Shown: positions 30,299 through 39,436, counted from the first letter of the stretch. The stretch is DNA of 64,000 nt from Pseudoduganella umbonata (GCF_014192225.1 NZ_JACHXS010000014.1:62001-126000); one strand, 5' to 3'. Notes: generated from the sequence alone by a model not told the origin. Program-made: numbers and translations.

Positions 30299-32539
30299 TC
30301 ATCCTTTCGTTTTCTTCGTCATGGGACGGCCTGCCACGTCCAGCACCTGCGCAGGCAGTTGAATCGTTACGGTTTGTGCGGCGTCATCGAGCGCATGGCG
30401 CGCCAGCTTTACCTGGTAGCGGCCGCCGGCCACGTGCCACGTGTTCGCGCTGCCCTTCACCATGCCGAACAGGCGCGGATCGATGGCCAGCGTCACGTTC
30501 GTGCTCGCGCCTGGCGCCAGCTCGACCTTGTCCCAGCCGGCCAGGCGCTTGGGTGCCTCCCACCTGGCGGACAGCGGCGACACGTACACCTGCGGCACGT
30601 CCTTGCCCGCCACGCTGCCGGTGTTGGTGACGGTGAAGCGCACCTGCACCTTGCCGTCGACCAGCTGCGCCTTCAGGTCCTTGTAGCCGAACTGCGTGTA
30701 CGACAGGCCGTGGCCGAACGGGAACAGCGGCTTGTGGCCCTTCAGGTCGAACCACTTGTAGCCGACGGCGGCGCCTTCGTGGTAGTCCACCGTGAAGCGC
30801 TCGTCGGGCTTGGCCGGGTCGCCGTCCAGCTTCGGCCGCGGCAACTGCTGCTCGGAAGCGGGGAACGTGGCCGGCAGGCGCCCGGACGGATTGACCTCGC
30901 CGAACAGCACCCGGGCGATGGCTTCGCCGCCATTGGTGCCCGGATACCACGCCTCGACGATGCCGGCGACCCGGTCCACCCACGGCATCAGCACAGGGCC
31001 GCTGTTTTCCAGCACCACGGCCGTCTTCGGGTTGGCCGCGGCGACCGCGGCGATCAGCGCGTCCTGGTTATCGGGCAGCGCCAGCGACGTCGCGTCCAGC
31101 GCTTCGCCGACCCATTGGGTGGCGAACACCAGCACGACGTCGGCTCCCGCCGCGGCGGCCGCGGCTTTTGCCGGATCGGTACCGCTATCGAACACCACCT
31201 GCGCGCCAGGGACGCGGGCCTGGATTGCTTTCAACGGCGACGACGGGTAATACATGATGGGGCCGGGCCAGGTGGCCGGCAGCAGGCCCGGCACGGCATT
31301 GCCGCCGCGCGGGTACACCAGCGACGAGCCGCCGCCGGCCAGCACGCCCTTGTCCGCATGGCCGCCGATGACGACGATCTTCCTCACATCCTTCGCCAGC
31401 GGCAGCAAGTTGCCCGAATTTTTCAGCAGCACGATGCCCTCCTCGGCATCGGCCTGGCTAATGCGGCCATGCGCTTCGTAGTCGATCGCGCCGTCCTGTT
31501 TCACCGGATGGTCGACCACCCCCTTCGCGAACATCGTGCGCAATACGCGCAGCACCATGTCGTCGAGCCGCTTCTGCGGCACGAAGCCGCTTTCCACGGC
31601 TTCTTCCAGCGCACCGCCGAAGTAATGCGAGCGATCGAACTCGAAGCCGGACTGCTGGTCCAGGCCCGCATTGGCTGCCTCCACCGTGCTGTGCGTGGCG
31701 CCCCAGTCGGACATCACGAAACCCTTGTAGCCCCAGTCGCCCTTCAGCACGCCGTTCAGCAGCCACGGATGCTCGCAGCCATACGGACCGTTGAGCCGGT
31801 TATAGGCGCACATGAACGATCCGGCATCCGTCATTTCAAGTGCGACCTGGAACGCGAACAGGTCGGACATGCGCAGCGCCGCCGGGTCGATGCGGGCGTC
31901 CAGTTCGAAGCGGCCGGTTTCCTGGGCGTTCAGCGCATAGTGCTTGATCGTGGAAATCACGTGGTTCGACTCGATGCCGCGCACCTGCTCGGCCACCATC
32001 ACGCCGGCCAGCAGCGGATCTTCGCCGCCATACTCGAAGTTGCGGCCGTTGCGCGGCTCGCGCAGCAGGTTCATGCCGCCGGCCAGCATCACGTTGAAGC
32101 CGGAAGCACGCGCCTCGGCGCCGATCATGCGGCCCCCTTCATAGGCCAGCTTGCGGTTCCACGTGGCTGCCGTGGCGATGCCGGAAGGGAGCGCGGTGCG
32201 CTCGCGCGGCGTGGTCGTGTTCTGCGTGGCCACGCCGATCCCGGCATCGGTCAGGAACAGTGCCGGCAGGCCCAGGCGGTCCAGCGGCGGCACGTAGCCG
32301 GCCGAGAACGGGATCGCCTCGGGCACCTTTTTCGTCTTGTTGCCGGCATGGTCCGCGCCGAAGTGGCTCGATACCCACTTCAGCTTTTCCTTCTGCGTCA
32401 TTTCCTTCAGGACCAGCGCGGCGCGCCGGTCGGGGTCCAGGCTGGGGTCCAGCCACGGCCGGGCGGCATCGGCGGCCGCGGCCACGGCCAGGCACGGCAA
32501 TGCGGCCAGCGCCAGCAGGATTGCTGCGTTGCGTTTCAT
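30299..32539 (-). CDS. GH3 glycoside hydrolase (beta-glucosidase/beta-mannosidase type)
   Basis: GH3 enzymes release sugars from the non-reducing ends of oligosaccharides. The 746-aa protein has a signal peptide and an (alpha/beta)8 domain with the nucleophile Asp278 in GFVMSDWGA. The KHYALNAQE motif is at 199-207. The alpha/beta sandwich has the GGHADKGVLAGGGSS start, and a C-terminal fibronectin-III-like domain follows (FPFGHGLSYTQF onwards). The start MKRNAAILLA has GGAG upstream; the open frame continues far upstream but only antisense to the permease gene. In this operon it would finish the breakdown of manno- or glucomanno-oligosaccharides. Confidence 0.92.
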   Translation of the reverse strand: MKRNAAILLALAALPCLAVAAAADAARPWLDPSLDPDRRAALVLKEMTQKEKLKWVSSHFGADHAGNKTKKVPEAIPFSAGYVPPLDRLGLPALFLTDAGIGVATQNTTTPRERTALPSGIATAATWNRKLAYEGGRMIGAEARASGFNVMLAGGMNLLREPRNGRNFEYGGEDPLLAGVMVAEQVRGIESNHVISTIKHYALNAQETGRFELDARIDPAALRMSDLFAFQVALEMTDAGSFMCAYNRLNGPYGCEHPWLLNGVLKGDWGYKGFVMSDWGATHSTVEAANAGLDQQSGFEFDRSHYFGGALEEAVESGFVPQKRLDDMVLRVLRTMFAKGVVDHPVKQDGAIDYEAHGRISQADAEEGIVLLKNSGNLLPLAKDVRKIVVIGGHADKGVLAGGGSSLVYPRGGNAVPGLLPATWPGPIMYYPSSPLKAIQARVPGAQVVFDSGTDPAKAAAAAAGADVVLVFATQWVGEALDATSLALPDNQDALIAAVAAANPKTAVVLENSGPVLMPWVDRVAGIVEAWYPGTNGGEAIARVLFGEVNPSGRLPATFPASEQQLPRPKLDGDPAKPDERFTVDYHEGAAVGYKWFDLKGHKPLFPFGHGLSYTQFGYKDLKAQLVDGKVQVRFTVTNTGSVAGKDVPQVYVSPLSARWEAPKRLAGWDKVELAPGASTNVTLAIDPRLFGMVKGSANTWHVAGGRYQVKLARHALDDAAQTVTIQLPAQVLDVAGRPMTKKTKG

Positions 32540-32556
32540 GGGTCTCCTCACGCGTT

Positions 32557-33846
32557 TTATTGTTGTGGTTCCACGTACATGCGGGCATAGCGGATGCCGA
32601 AGTACAGGATGAAGACGTAGCAGGCGGCCGGCACGAAGAACGACCATTGCAGGCCGATCGCATCGGCCAGCGCACCCTGCACGAACGGCACGATGGCGCC
32701 GCCGACGATGGCCATGCACAGGATGCCGGAGCCCTGCCCGGTCTGCGCGCCCAGCCGGTGCAGCGCCATGCTGAAGATGGTCGGGAACATGATCGAGTTG
32801 AACAGGCCGACGCCGATCACGGCCCACATCGCCACGGCACCGGTGCCGAAGATTGCCACCAGCAGCAGCGCGATGCTGGCCGCGGCATTGAACGCCAGCG
32901 CCTTGCCCGGGCTGACGCGCTGCATCACGGCAAAGCCGATGAAGCGGCCGATCATCGCGCCGCCCCAGTAATAGCTGACATAGTGCGCCGCCGCGCCATG
33001 ATCCAGGCCGGCGATCTGCGGCTCGCCGATGAAGTTGATCAGGAAGCTGCCGATCGCCACCTCGCCGCCCACGTACAGGAAGATGCCGATCGCACCCAGC
33101 ACCAGGTGGCGGTGCGCGAGTACGGAACCGCTCGCCGCCTGCGGCGTATCGCCGGCGTGGGTGATGGCCGGCAGCCTGACCAGGGCGAACAGCACGGCGA
33201 GTACCAGCAGGGCACCGGCCAGCGCGAGATACGGGCCCTGGACTGCCGCCGCTTCCGCCAGCCGGTAGCGGGCCAGCGCCTCGCCGGACAGCTGGCCGAC
33301 GTCGACCCCGGCGGCCACGCCGCCCAGGATCAGCATGCCGCCGAGCGCCGGGGCGATCGTCGTGCCCAGCGAATTGAACGCCTGCGTCAAGGTCAGGCGG
33401 CTCGATGCCGTGGCCGGCGGCCCCAGTACCGTGACGAACGGGTTGGCCGCCACCTGCAGCACGGTGATGCCGGCCGCCAGCACGAAGAAGGCGAACAGAA
33501 ACAGTGCATAGCCGCTGGTGGCCGCCGGATAGAACAGTGCGCAGCCCAGCGCCGCGACCATCAGCCCGGCCACGGCGCCGCGCTTGTAGCCGATACGGCG
33601 GATCAGCGCGCCGGCCGGCAGCGACACGATGAAATACGCGCCGAAGAAGCAGAACTGCACCAGCATCGCCTGTACGTAGTTCAAGGTGTAGACCGACTTC
33701 AGGTGCGGAATCAGCACGTCGTTCAGCGACGTGAGCAGCCCCCACATGAAGAACAGCACCGTGATCACGACGAGGGGGAAGGTTTGCTGCGGCTGCGCGG
33801 GTGCGCTGCCCTGCGGCGCCAAGGCCGCGGGTGACATCTGTGCCAT
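32557..33846 (-). CDS. Sugar permease, MFS fucose/glucose-galactose (FHS) type
   Basis: This 429-aa inner-membrane symporter has 12 predicted helices. Its features match the fucose/GluP-type FHS family: FFMWGLLTSLNDVLIPHLK, the QVAANPFVTVLGPP segment, and LTQAFNSLGTTIAPALGG. Such permeases import monosaccharides with protons. It is the first gene of the leftward permease-GH3-GH5 operon and starts 18 bases before the GH3 gene. A predicted promoter and a LacI-type operator lie upstream. Mannose is the likely cargo, given the isomerase and kinase nearby. Confidence 0.9.
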   Translation of the reverse strand: MAQMSPAALAPQGSAPAQPQQTFPLVVITVLFFMWGLLTSLNDVLIPHLKSVYTLNYVQAMLVQFCFFGAYFIVSLPAGALIRRIGYKRGAVAGLMVAALGCALFYPAATSGYALFLFAFFVLAAGITVLQVAANPFVTVLGPPATASSRLTLTQAFNSLGTTIAPALGGMLILGGVAAGVDVGQLSGEALARYRLAEAAAVQGPYLALAGALLVLAVLFALVRLPAITHAGDTPQAASGSVLAHRHLVLGAIGIFLYVGGEVAIGSFLINFIGEPQIAGLDHGAAAHYVSYYWGGAMIGRFIGFAVMQRVSPGKALAFNAAASIALLLVAIFGTGAVAMWAVIGVGLFNSIMFPTIFSMALHRLGAQTGQGSGILCMAIVGGAIVPFVQGALADAIGLQWSFFVPAACYVFILYFGIRYARMYVEPQQ

Positions 33847-33893
33847 CGATCGTCTCCTGGTATCCGGCGGTGCCGGGTGTAGTTATGGCAACG

Positions 33894-33922
33894 ATTCTCC
33901 CCAAGCTCCCGCGGCGGGTCAA
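33894..33922 (-). promoter_or_regulatory. Predicted promoter of the permease-GH3-GH5 operon
   Basis: On the minus strand, TTGACC (-35, 33917-33922) and GAGAAT (-10, 33894-33899) are 17 bases apart. Operator 2 lies 23 bp upstream of the -35 box, exactly as at the TonB receptor gene. Confidence 0.5.
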
Positions 33923-33945
33923 ATCCGATCGACGAAACGGGGCCA

Positions 33946-33966
33946 GTTTAGCGGCGTTCACTAAAC
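33946..33966 (-). promoter_or_regulatory. LacI-type operator 2 (permease operon)
   Basis: This is a 21-bp palindrome, GTTTAG-CGGCGTTCA-CTAAAC, with perfect outer half-sites. Its reverse complement begins GTTTAGTGAACGCC and aligns with operators 1 and 3. Confidence 0.7.
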
Positions 33967-34024
33967 AGCCATGCCGCACCCTGACCATGGCGCGCTGCAG
34001 CATCGTTGCGCCGCGCGCCACCTT

Positions 34025-34045
34025 GTTTAGTAAATGCGACTAAAC
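34025..34045 (+). promoter_or_regulatory. LacI-type operator 3 (lacI side)
   Basis: This is a 21-bp palindrome, GTTTAG-TAAATGCGA-CTAAAC, with perfect outer half-sites. It lies about 120 bp before the lacI leader ORF and 79 bp (centre to centre) from operator 2, so it could serve autoregulation or looping. Confidence 0.7.
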
Positions 34046-34166
34046 TGCCGCGCCCCCGCCATCGGCTGTTTGACCATGCGCGCGCGGCTGTGCAAGACTG
34101 TGCCCATAAAGAGCGGCCAATGGGTCACCAGGCCAGGCAGCCGCTCAACCACAACGGAGGCGATCC

Positions 34167-34199
34167 ATGAGCATATATCCAGCGGGCGGCCGTCCATGA
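34167..34199 (+). CDS. 10-aa leader ORF overlapping the lacI start
   Basis: A strong GGAGG lies six bases before an ATG that encodes ten residues (MSIYPAGGRP) and stops with a TGA overlapping the lacI start codon as ATGA. The lacI ATG itself has no good ribosome site. The arrangement suggests that translating the leader delivers ribosomes to lacI. Confidence 0.5.
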   Translation: MSIYPAGGRP

Positions 34200-35200
34200 G
34201 CGCCGCCAGTACAGCGCAGGGCGGCGTCACGATCCGCGACATCGCGCGCGCCGCCGGGGTTTCGGCGGGCACCATCTCGCGAGCCCTGAAGAACGAGCCG
34301 GGACTGACCGAAGTCACGCGCCAGATGGTGCTGGAAACGGCCCGCGACCTGGGCTATGACTTCTGCAAGCTGCGGCCGAAGCGGCTGCGGCGCTTGACGT
34401 TCCTGCTGCACCGCCAGCACAACACGGCGTCCAGCAGCCCGTTCTATTCGCCTGTCCTGCATGGCGCCGAGGAAGCGTGCCGCAAGCAGGGTATCGTGCT
34501 GTCGTTCATGGCGGTCGGCCCGGCCGATGGCCTGGTGGACCAGTTGCGGATGCACGCGCCCGATGCGATCGTCTGCGCGGGATTCTTCGAACCCGAGCTG
34601 CTGACCGCCCTGCGCGGCACCGGCAAGCCGATCGTGCTGATCGACATGAAGCTGCGCGGCTACAGCTCGGTCAACCCCGACAACATGATGGGCGGCTACC
34701 TGGCCACGCGGCACCTGATCGAGCGGGGCCGCGAGCGCGTGGGGTTCATCTGCGGCTCGCTGTCGCACTACAGCATCCGCGAGCGGGCGCGCGGCTACCG
34801 GCAGGCGCTGTTCGATGCGGGCATCCTGGCCGATCCGCGGCTCGAAGCACCGCTGCCCGACGGCGTCGACCTGGAACAGGGAGCATGGGAAGCAATGGAA
34901 GCGCTGCTCGCGCTGCCGAAACCGCCGGATGCGGTGTTCTGCTACAACGACAGCGCCGCCCTGGTGGCGATGCGGTGCTGCCTTGCCAGAGGACTGAAAG
35001 TGCCGCACGACGTGGCGATCGTTGGCTTCGACGATATCTCGACCGCCGTGCTGGGCCACCGCCCGCTGACGACGCTGCGCATCAACAAGAAGGAACTGGG
35101 GTCGCTGGGCGTGGAGCTGCTGCTGAACGGCCGCGCCGACGACGTGGTGGAAAAGGTCGCGCCGGTCGAGCTGGTGGTGCGCGCCAGTACCGTGTGCTGA
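34196..35200 (+). CDS. LacI-family transcriptional regulator
   Basis: The 334-aa protein has an N-terminal LacI helix-turn-helix and hinge (VTIRDIARAAGVSAGTISRALKN, starting at residue 11). A periplasmic-binding-protein-like sugar domain follows, with the family motif VAIVGFDDIS near the C-terminus. The start MSAASTAQGG was chosen because it leaves the usual short leader before the helix-turn-helix. It is divergent from the permease operon and followed by isomerase and kinase genes. Three 21-bp palindromes in the locus are its probable binding sites. The inducer is not known; mannose or mannobiose is plausible. Confidence 0.92.
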   Translation: MSAASTAQGGVTIRDIARAAGVSAGTISRALKNEPGLTEVTRQMVLETARDLGYDFCKLRPKRLRRLTFLLHRQHNTASSSPFYSPVLHGAEEACRKQGIVLSFMAVGPADGLVDQLRMHAPDAIVCAGFFEPELLTALRGTGKPIVLIDMKLRGYSSVNPDNMMGGYLATRHLIERGRERVGFICGSLSHYSIRERARGYRQALFDAGILADPRLEAPLPDGVDLEQGAWEAMEALLALPKPPDAVFCYNDSAALVAMRCCLARGLKVPHDVAIVGFDDISTAVLGHRPLTTLRINKKELGSLGVELLLNGRADDVVEKVAPVELVVRASTVC

Positions 35201-35574
35201 GCTGAGCTGCCAGGAGGAATTCACCACCTGAACCTGTCCCCTGCACGCGGTACCGCCGCGGCCACGCCGGCCGCGTGGGGCGGCTGTTCGCCCAAAAAAA
35301 CGCAACGGTGAATGAAGCTGCTTTGCTTGCCGCGCGAATGGCGGCGGGGGAACCTGCACGAACGATGCGAACGATGCGAACGATGCGAACGATGCGAACG
35401 ATGCAACCGCTGCAACCGATGCGAAAGATGCGAAAGATGCAAACGCTGCGAACGTAAACAATGCAAGCGCTGCAAACGATATGGACAAACGATTTTCGCT
35501 GACCTGGCCGCCACCCGGAGATGGGCTTCGCGATGGACGCCGGCACGGCGAAAACTTCTTGAAACGGACGATCG
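35201..35574 (+). other. Intergenic region, lacI to AGE isomerase
   Basis: This 374-bp gap holds an AGGAGG-like sequence just after lacI with no usable start codon, a GC-rich hairpin near 35260, and the 9-bp tandem array at 35360-35449. No LacI-type operator or clear promoter is visible. Confidence 0.6.
35360..35449. repeat. 9-bp tandem array (GAACGATGC)n
   Basis: Five perfect copies of GAACGATGC (35360-35404) are followed by at least five degenerate copies in the same phase (AACCGCTGC, AACCGATGC, two GAAAGATGC, AAACGCTGC). Weaker remnants continue to about 35480. It lies 125 bases before the AGE isomerase gene. The unit length is a multiple of three, so antisense and sense frames stay open, but no credible protein covers it. 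Confidence 0.85.
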
Positions 35575-36777
35575 ATGTTACCAGATTTTCACTCCCGCGA
35601 AACGCTGCTGCGGCATATCCGCGACACCCGTAATTTCTACGATCCCCGCTCGGTCGACCCCAGTGGCGGCTTCTTCCACTTCTACAAGGATGACGGCACG
35701 GTCTACGATGCGCACACGCGCCACCTGGTCAGCAGCACGCGCTTCGTGTTCAACTATGCGATGGCGTACCGGCACTTCCACGACGAGGCGGACCTGCAGC
35801 GCGTGCGCCACGGCCTGGCCTTCCTGCGCGACGTGCACCGCGATCCGGCCACCGGCGGCTACGCGTGGGAGCTGGACTGGCGCGGCGGCGGGAAGACCGT
35901 CCGCGATGCCACGAATCACTGCTATGGCCTCGCATTCGTGGTGCTGGCCTACGCGCACGCGCTGCAGGCGGGCGTGGAAGAGGCGCGCGGCTGGCTGGCG
36001 GAAACTTACGACCTGATGGAAACGCGCTTCTGGGAGCCGGAGCACGGCCTGTATGCGGACGAGGCATCGGCCGGCTGGCAGGTATCGCCATACCGCGGCC
36101 AGAACGCCAACATGCATTCGTGCGAAGCGATGCTGGCCGCGTTCGATGCGACGGGCGAGGTGCGCTACCTGCATCGCGCCGAGACGCTGGCGCGCAACAT
36201 CGCCGTGCGGCAGGCGCAGCGCGCGGACGACCTGGTCTGGGAGCACTACCGGCAGGACTGGTCGGTCGACGCCGACTACAACCGCCACGACAGCACCAAT
36301 ATCTTCCGCCCCTGGGGTTACCAGCCGGGCCACCTCACCGAGTGGGCCAAGCTTCTGCTGATTCTCGAACGCCACGCCGACCGCCTCGCGGAGCCGGGAG
36401 ACTGGCTGCTGCCGCGCGCCATCCACTTCTTCGACACAGCGCTGGCCAGGGCCTGGGACGGCGAGCATGGCGGCATCCACTACGGTTTCGCGCCGGACGG
36501 CTCGATCTGCGATGCCCATAAATATTTCTGGGTGCAGGCCGAGAGCTTCGCCGCCGCCGCGCTGCTGGGCGCGCGCACCGGGGAACAGCGCTACTGGGAC
36601 TGGTACGAGCGCATCTGGCAATACAGCTGGGAGCATTTCGTCGACCATGCGCACGGTGCCTGGTATCGCATCCTCGGCCCGGACAATGCGAAGCTGACCG
36701 ACGAGAAAAGCCCGGCCGGCAAGACCGACTACCACACGATGGGCGCCTGCTATGAAGTACTGGCGGTGCTGAAATGA
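35575..36777 (+). CDS. AGE-family sugar isomerase, probable D-mannose isomerase
   Basis: This cytoplasmic 400-aa (alpha/alpha)6-barrel enzyme belongs to the N-acylglucosamine 2-epimerase superfamily. Histidines at 181 (NANMHSCEAM), 253 (QPGHLTEWAKL) and 387 (DYHTMGACYE) match the catalytic set of mannose isomerases and the YihS group, which convert mannose to fructose. Cellobiose epimerase is the alternative. It overlaps the fructokinase gene by four bases (ATGA), which favours fructose as product. The ribosome site is weak and a 9-bp tandem array lies upstream. Confidence 0.85.
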   Translation: MLPDFHSRETLLRHIRDTRNFYDPRSVDPSGGFFHFYKDDGTVYDAHTRHLVSSTRFVFNYAMAYRHFHDEADLQRVRHGLAFLRDVHRDPATGGYAWELDWRGGGKTVRDATNHCYGLAFVVLAYAHALQAGVEEARGWLAETYDLMETRFWEPEHGLYADEASAGWQVSPYRGQNANMHSCEAMLAAFDATGEVRYLHRAETLARNIAVRQAQRADDLVWEHYRQDWSVDADYNRHDSTNIFRPWGYQPGHLTEWAKLLLILERHADRLAEPGDWLLPRAIHFFDTALARAWDGEHGGIHYGFAPDGSICDAHKYFWVQAESFAAAALLGARTGEQRYWDWYERIWQYSWEHFVDHAHGAWYRILGPDNAKLTDEKSPAGKTDYHTMGACYEVLAVLK

Positions 36778-37694
36778 ACGAGCCCGTCTTCATTGCGGCG
36801 GGCGAGGCGCTGACCGACCTGATCGTGGCCGACACGGCGCATACGCAATGGACCGCGCGCACCGGCGGCTCGACATGGAACGTGGCGCGGGCGATGGCGA
36901 AGCTGGGCGTGCCCAGCGCGTTTGCCGGCGCCATCAGCCGCGACGTGTTCGGCGACGCGCTGTGGGAAGCCTCGATGGCGTCGCAGCTCGATGCCCGCTT
37001 CGTGCAGCGGCTGGACAAGTCGCCGCTGCTGGCGATCGTGCACCGGCTCTCTCCGCCCAGCTATTTCTTCGTGGGCGACGACAGCGCCGACCTGCACTTC
37101 GATCCGCGCGCGCTGCCGGAACAGTGGCGTACGCATTGCCGCTGGATGCACTTCGGCGGCATCAGCCTGGCACGCCGGCCGCTGGCCGATCGCCTGGTGG
37201 AACTGGCGCGGGAAGCGAAGCGCGCCGGCATCCGCATCAGCTACGACCCGAACTGGCGGCTGTTGATGGACGAACGCTACGACGCCACGCTGCGCGCGAT
37301 GACGGAACTGGCCGATGTGGTGAAAGTGTCCGACGAGGACCTGGCGGGCCTGTTCCGCACCAGCGACCTGGAACGCGCGTTCGCCACGCTGCGCGGCTTC
37401 AACCCGGCGGCCCAGTACCTGTACACGCGCGGCGAACTGGGTGCCTCGCTGCACGTGGGTGCCGGCTCGTGGAATGCGCCGGCAGTGGCCGTGACGGTGG
37501 CCGATACGGTGGGTGCCGGCGACGCCAGCATCGCCGCTTTCGCCTACAGCCAGCTGGCCGTGCCGGAACGGTCGCCGGCCGGGCACCTGCGCTTTGCCGT
37601 TGCCGGCGGCGCCGCGGCCTGTATCGGCGCCGGCGCCTCGCCGCCGGCCCTGGCCGATATCGAACGGCTGGTGCTGGAGATGGGCAACGGTTGA
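36774..37694 (+). CDS. PfkB-family fructokinase
   Basis: This 306-aa ribokinase-fold enzyme phosphorylates a sugar with ATP. It has the substrate motif GGSTWNVARAMAKLG (31-45) and the C-terminal PfkB signature DTVGAGDAS with catalytic Asp250. Coupled translation with the mannose-isomerase-like gene suggests that it makes fructose 6-phosphate from the isomerase product, a route from mannose into glycolysis without mannose 6-phosphate. Another hexose cannot be ruled out. Confidence 0.88.
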   Translation: MNEPVFIAAGEALTDLIVADTAHTQWTARTGGSTWNVARAMAKLGVPSAFAGAISRDVFGDALWEASMASQLDARFVQRLDKSPLLAIVHRLSPPSYFFVGDDSADLHFDPRALPEQWRTHCRWMHFGGISLARRPLADRLVELAREAKRAGIRISYDPNWRLLMDERYDATLRAMTELADVVKVSDEDLAGLFRTSDLERAFATLRGFNPAAQYLYTRGELGASLHVGAGSWNAPAVAVTVADTVGAGDASIAAFAYSQLAVPERSPAGHLRFAVAGGAAACIGAGASPPALADIERLVLEMGNG

Positions 37695-37734
37695 GCTTAT
37701 GATGGCGGGATTGCCAACCCGACCGGAGTAATCG

Positions 37735-39150
37735 ATGAAGTTTGCCCTCCCCTTCGCCCTGCTGGGCGTTGGAATGACCGCGGCCGCCGCCGTCCATGCC
37801 GCACCCGCAGCGGCGCAGTTGCCGGATGCCGCGCGCCTGTACCAGAACAACTGCGCCTCCTGCCACGGCGTCAAGCTGGAAGGCGCGACGGCGCCCAGCC
37901 TGGCCGACAGCCAGTGGGTGCACGGAACGCCCACCCGCGCCAACCTGTCGAAGATCATCGCCAAGGGCTTGCCGGACAAGGGCATGCCGGGCTGGGAAGG
38001 CACGCTGGACAAGACGCAGATCGCGGCGCTGGCCGATTACGTGGCGCCGGGCGGGCGCAAGAACGCCGCCGCGGCCAAGGCCACGGCACCGTCCGCGCAG
38101 CCGGAGGCCGACGACGGGCTGGCGCGGCTGACACTGCCGAAGAGCTTCTCGATTTCCGTCTATGCCGAGAACGTGGAGACGGCCCGCTCGATGGCCGTGT
38201 CGCCCGGCGGCATCGTCTACGTGGGTTCGCGCAAGGCCGGCAAGGTGTATGCGGTGGTCGACGAAAACGGCGACAAGAAGGCCGACAAGGTCGTCACGAT
38301 CGCTTCCGGGCTGGACAACCCGATCGGCGTGACGCTGCTGAACGGCGCACTGTACGTGGCCGAGATCGGGCGTGTGATCCGCTTCGATGCGATCGACAGG
38401 ACCTACGCCAGCAAGCCGGCCTACAAGGTGGTCAAGGACGACCTGCCGGACGACAAGTGGCACGGCGAGAAGATCATCAAGGCCGGCCCGGATGGCAAGC
38501 TGTACATCCCGGTCGGTTCGCCCTGCAATACCTGCGACCGGGACGACGAGGTGTACTCGAAGATCTGGCGCATGAACCCGGACGGCACGGGCTGGGAAAT
38601 GGTCGCCAACGGCATCCGCAACACCGTCGGCTTCGCGTGGCACCCGGTGACGAAGGACCTGTGGTTCACCGATAACGGCCCGGATGAAATGGGCGACAAC
38701 AATCCATCCTGCGAATTGAACGTGGCGCCGAAGACGGGCATGCACTTCGGCTTCCCGTACTGCCATGGCGGCGTGGTCCCGGATCCGAAATTCGGCGCCG
38801 GCCGCAGCTGCGCGCAGTTCACGGCGCCGGTGGCGAAGCTGGGCCCGCACGTGGCGCCGCTCGGCCTGGCGTTCTACACGGGCACGCAATTCCCGTCGCA
38901 GTACCGCAACCAGGTATTCGTGGCCGAACACGGCTCGTGGAACCGCACCCAGAAGATCGGCTACAAGGTCAGCCTCGTCACGTTGCTGGGCAACCAGGAA
39001 GTGACGACAACGACCTTCATCGACGGTTTCCTGCAGGGCGACGACGTGAGTGGCCGGCCCGTGGACATCGCCATTGCCGCCGATGGGGCGATGCTGATTT
39101 CGGACGACCATGCGGGCAGGATCTACCGCGTGACCTATACGGGAAAATAA
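37735..39150 (+). CDS. Cytochrome c / PQQ-type sugar dehydrogenase fusion
   Basis: This 471-aa exported protein has a signal peptide and a class I cytochrome c domain at 30-100 (heme ligands Cys40-x-x-Cys43-His44, likely axial Met84). A six-bladed propeller of the glucose/sorbosone dehydrogenase type follows (about 130-470), with GEKIIKAGPDGKLYIPVGS and RPVDIAIAADGAMLISDD near the end. Such enzymes oxidise sugars in the periplasm and pass electrons to the respiratory chain. The cytochrome sits at the N-terminus. It is 40 bases after fructokinase and may be on the same transcript. Confidence 0.87.
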   Translation: MKFALPFALLGVGMTAAAAVHAAPAAAQLPDAARLYQNNCASCHGVKLEGATAPSLADSQWVHGTPTRANLSKIIAKGLPDKGMPGWEGTLDKTQIAALADYVAPGGRKNAAAAKATAPSAQPEADDGLARLTLPKSFSISVYAENVETARSMAVSPGGIVYVGSRKAGKVYAVVDENGDKKADKVVTIASGLDNPIGVTLLNGALYVAEIGRVIRFDAIDRTYASKPAYKVVKDDLPDDKWHGEKIIKAGPDGKLYIPVGSPCNTCDRDDEVYSKIWRMNPDGTGWEMVANGIRNTVGFAWHPVTKDLWFTDNGPDEMGDNNPSCELNVAPKTGMHFGFPYCHGGVVPDPKFGAGRSCAQFTAPVAKLGPHVAPLGLAFYTGTQFPSQYRNQVFVAEHGSWNRTQKIGYKVSLVTLLGNQEVTTTTFIDGFLQGDDVSGRPVDIAIAADGAMLISDDHAGRIYRVTYTGK

Positions 39151-39436
39151 TCGGTACGTCCCGGCCCGTGCATGCTGCTCGGGCTGGCCTTGCGGCGCTT
39201 ACGCAACATTGGTACGACATCGTACGACTTAAAATGTTGCGTTGCGTCAATAACCATGTTAAGGTGCGGGTCTTCGCTCCTGGAACGAGACGGCCCAATC
39301 CCCTGCCTGTCTCCCTGCCCCGCTTTGAACGGAATTCCGGCAGCACCCGCGCCACGTCCCTGCGCATTCGTCCGCCAACCTTTGGCGACCCGATTTGTCC
39401 AGGGCGCGTCCGCCCTGCTTTTTCACGGAACACTCC

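Larger units (their letters stand above)
33847..34195. other. Divergent regulatory region, permease operon / lacI
   Basis: This 349-bp gap holds the permease promoter, two LacI-type operators centred 79 bp apart, and a 10-codon leader ORF just before lacI. I see no other gene and no GGKGWCAG repeat. Confidence 0.7.

Noticed and set aside
30299..34021. A 1240-codon minus-strand frame that would fuse an upstream protein to the GH3 enzyme
   Set aside because: The first part runs out of frame through the permease gene and is Arg/Gly/Ala-biased. The GH3 signal peptide with its own ribosome site marks the true start at 32539.
35360..35480. Tandem array considered as a CRISPR
   Set aside because: The unit is 9 bp with no unique spacers and there are no cas genes in the window.
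35312..35500. Cys/Arg-repeat frame (CER units) through the 9-bp array considered as a metal-binding protein
   Set aside because: The frame is a by-product of a 9-bp repeat, has no ribosome site, and continues as a shadow of the AGE isomerase gene.
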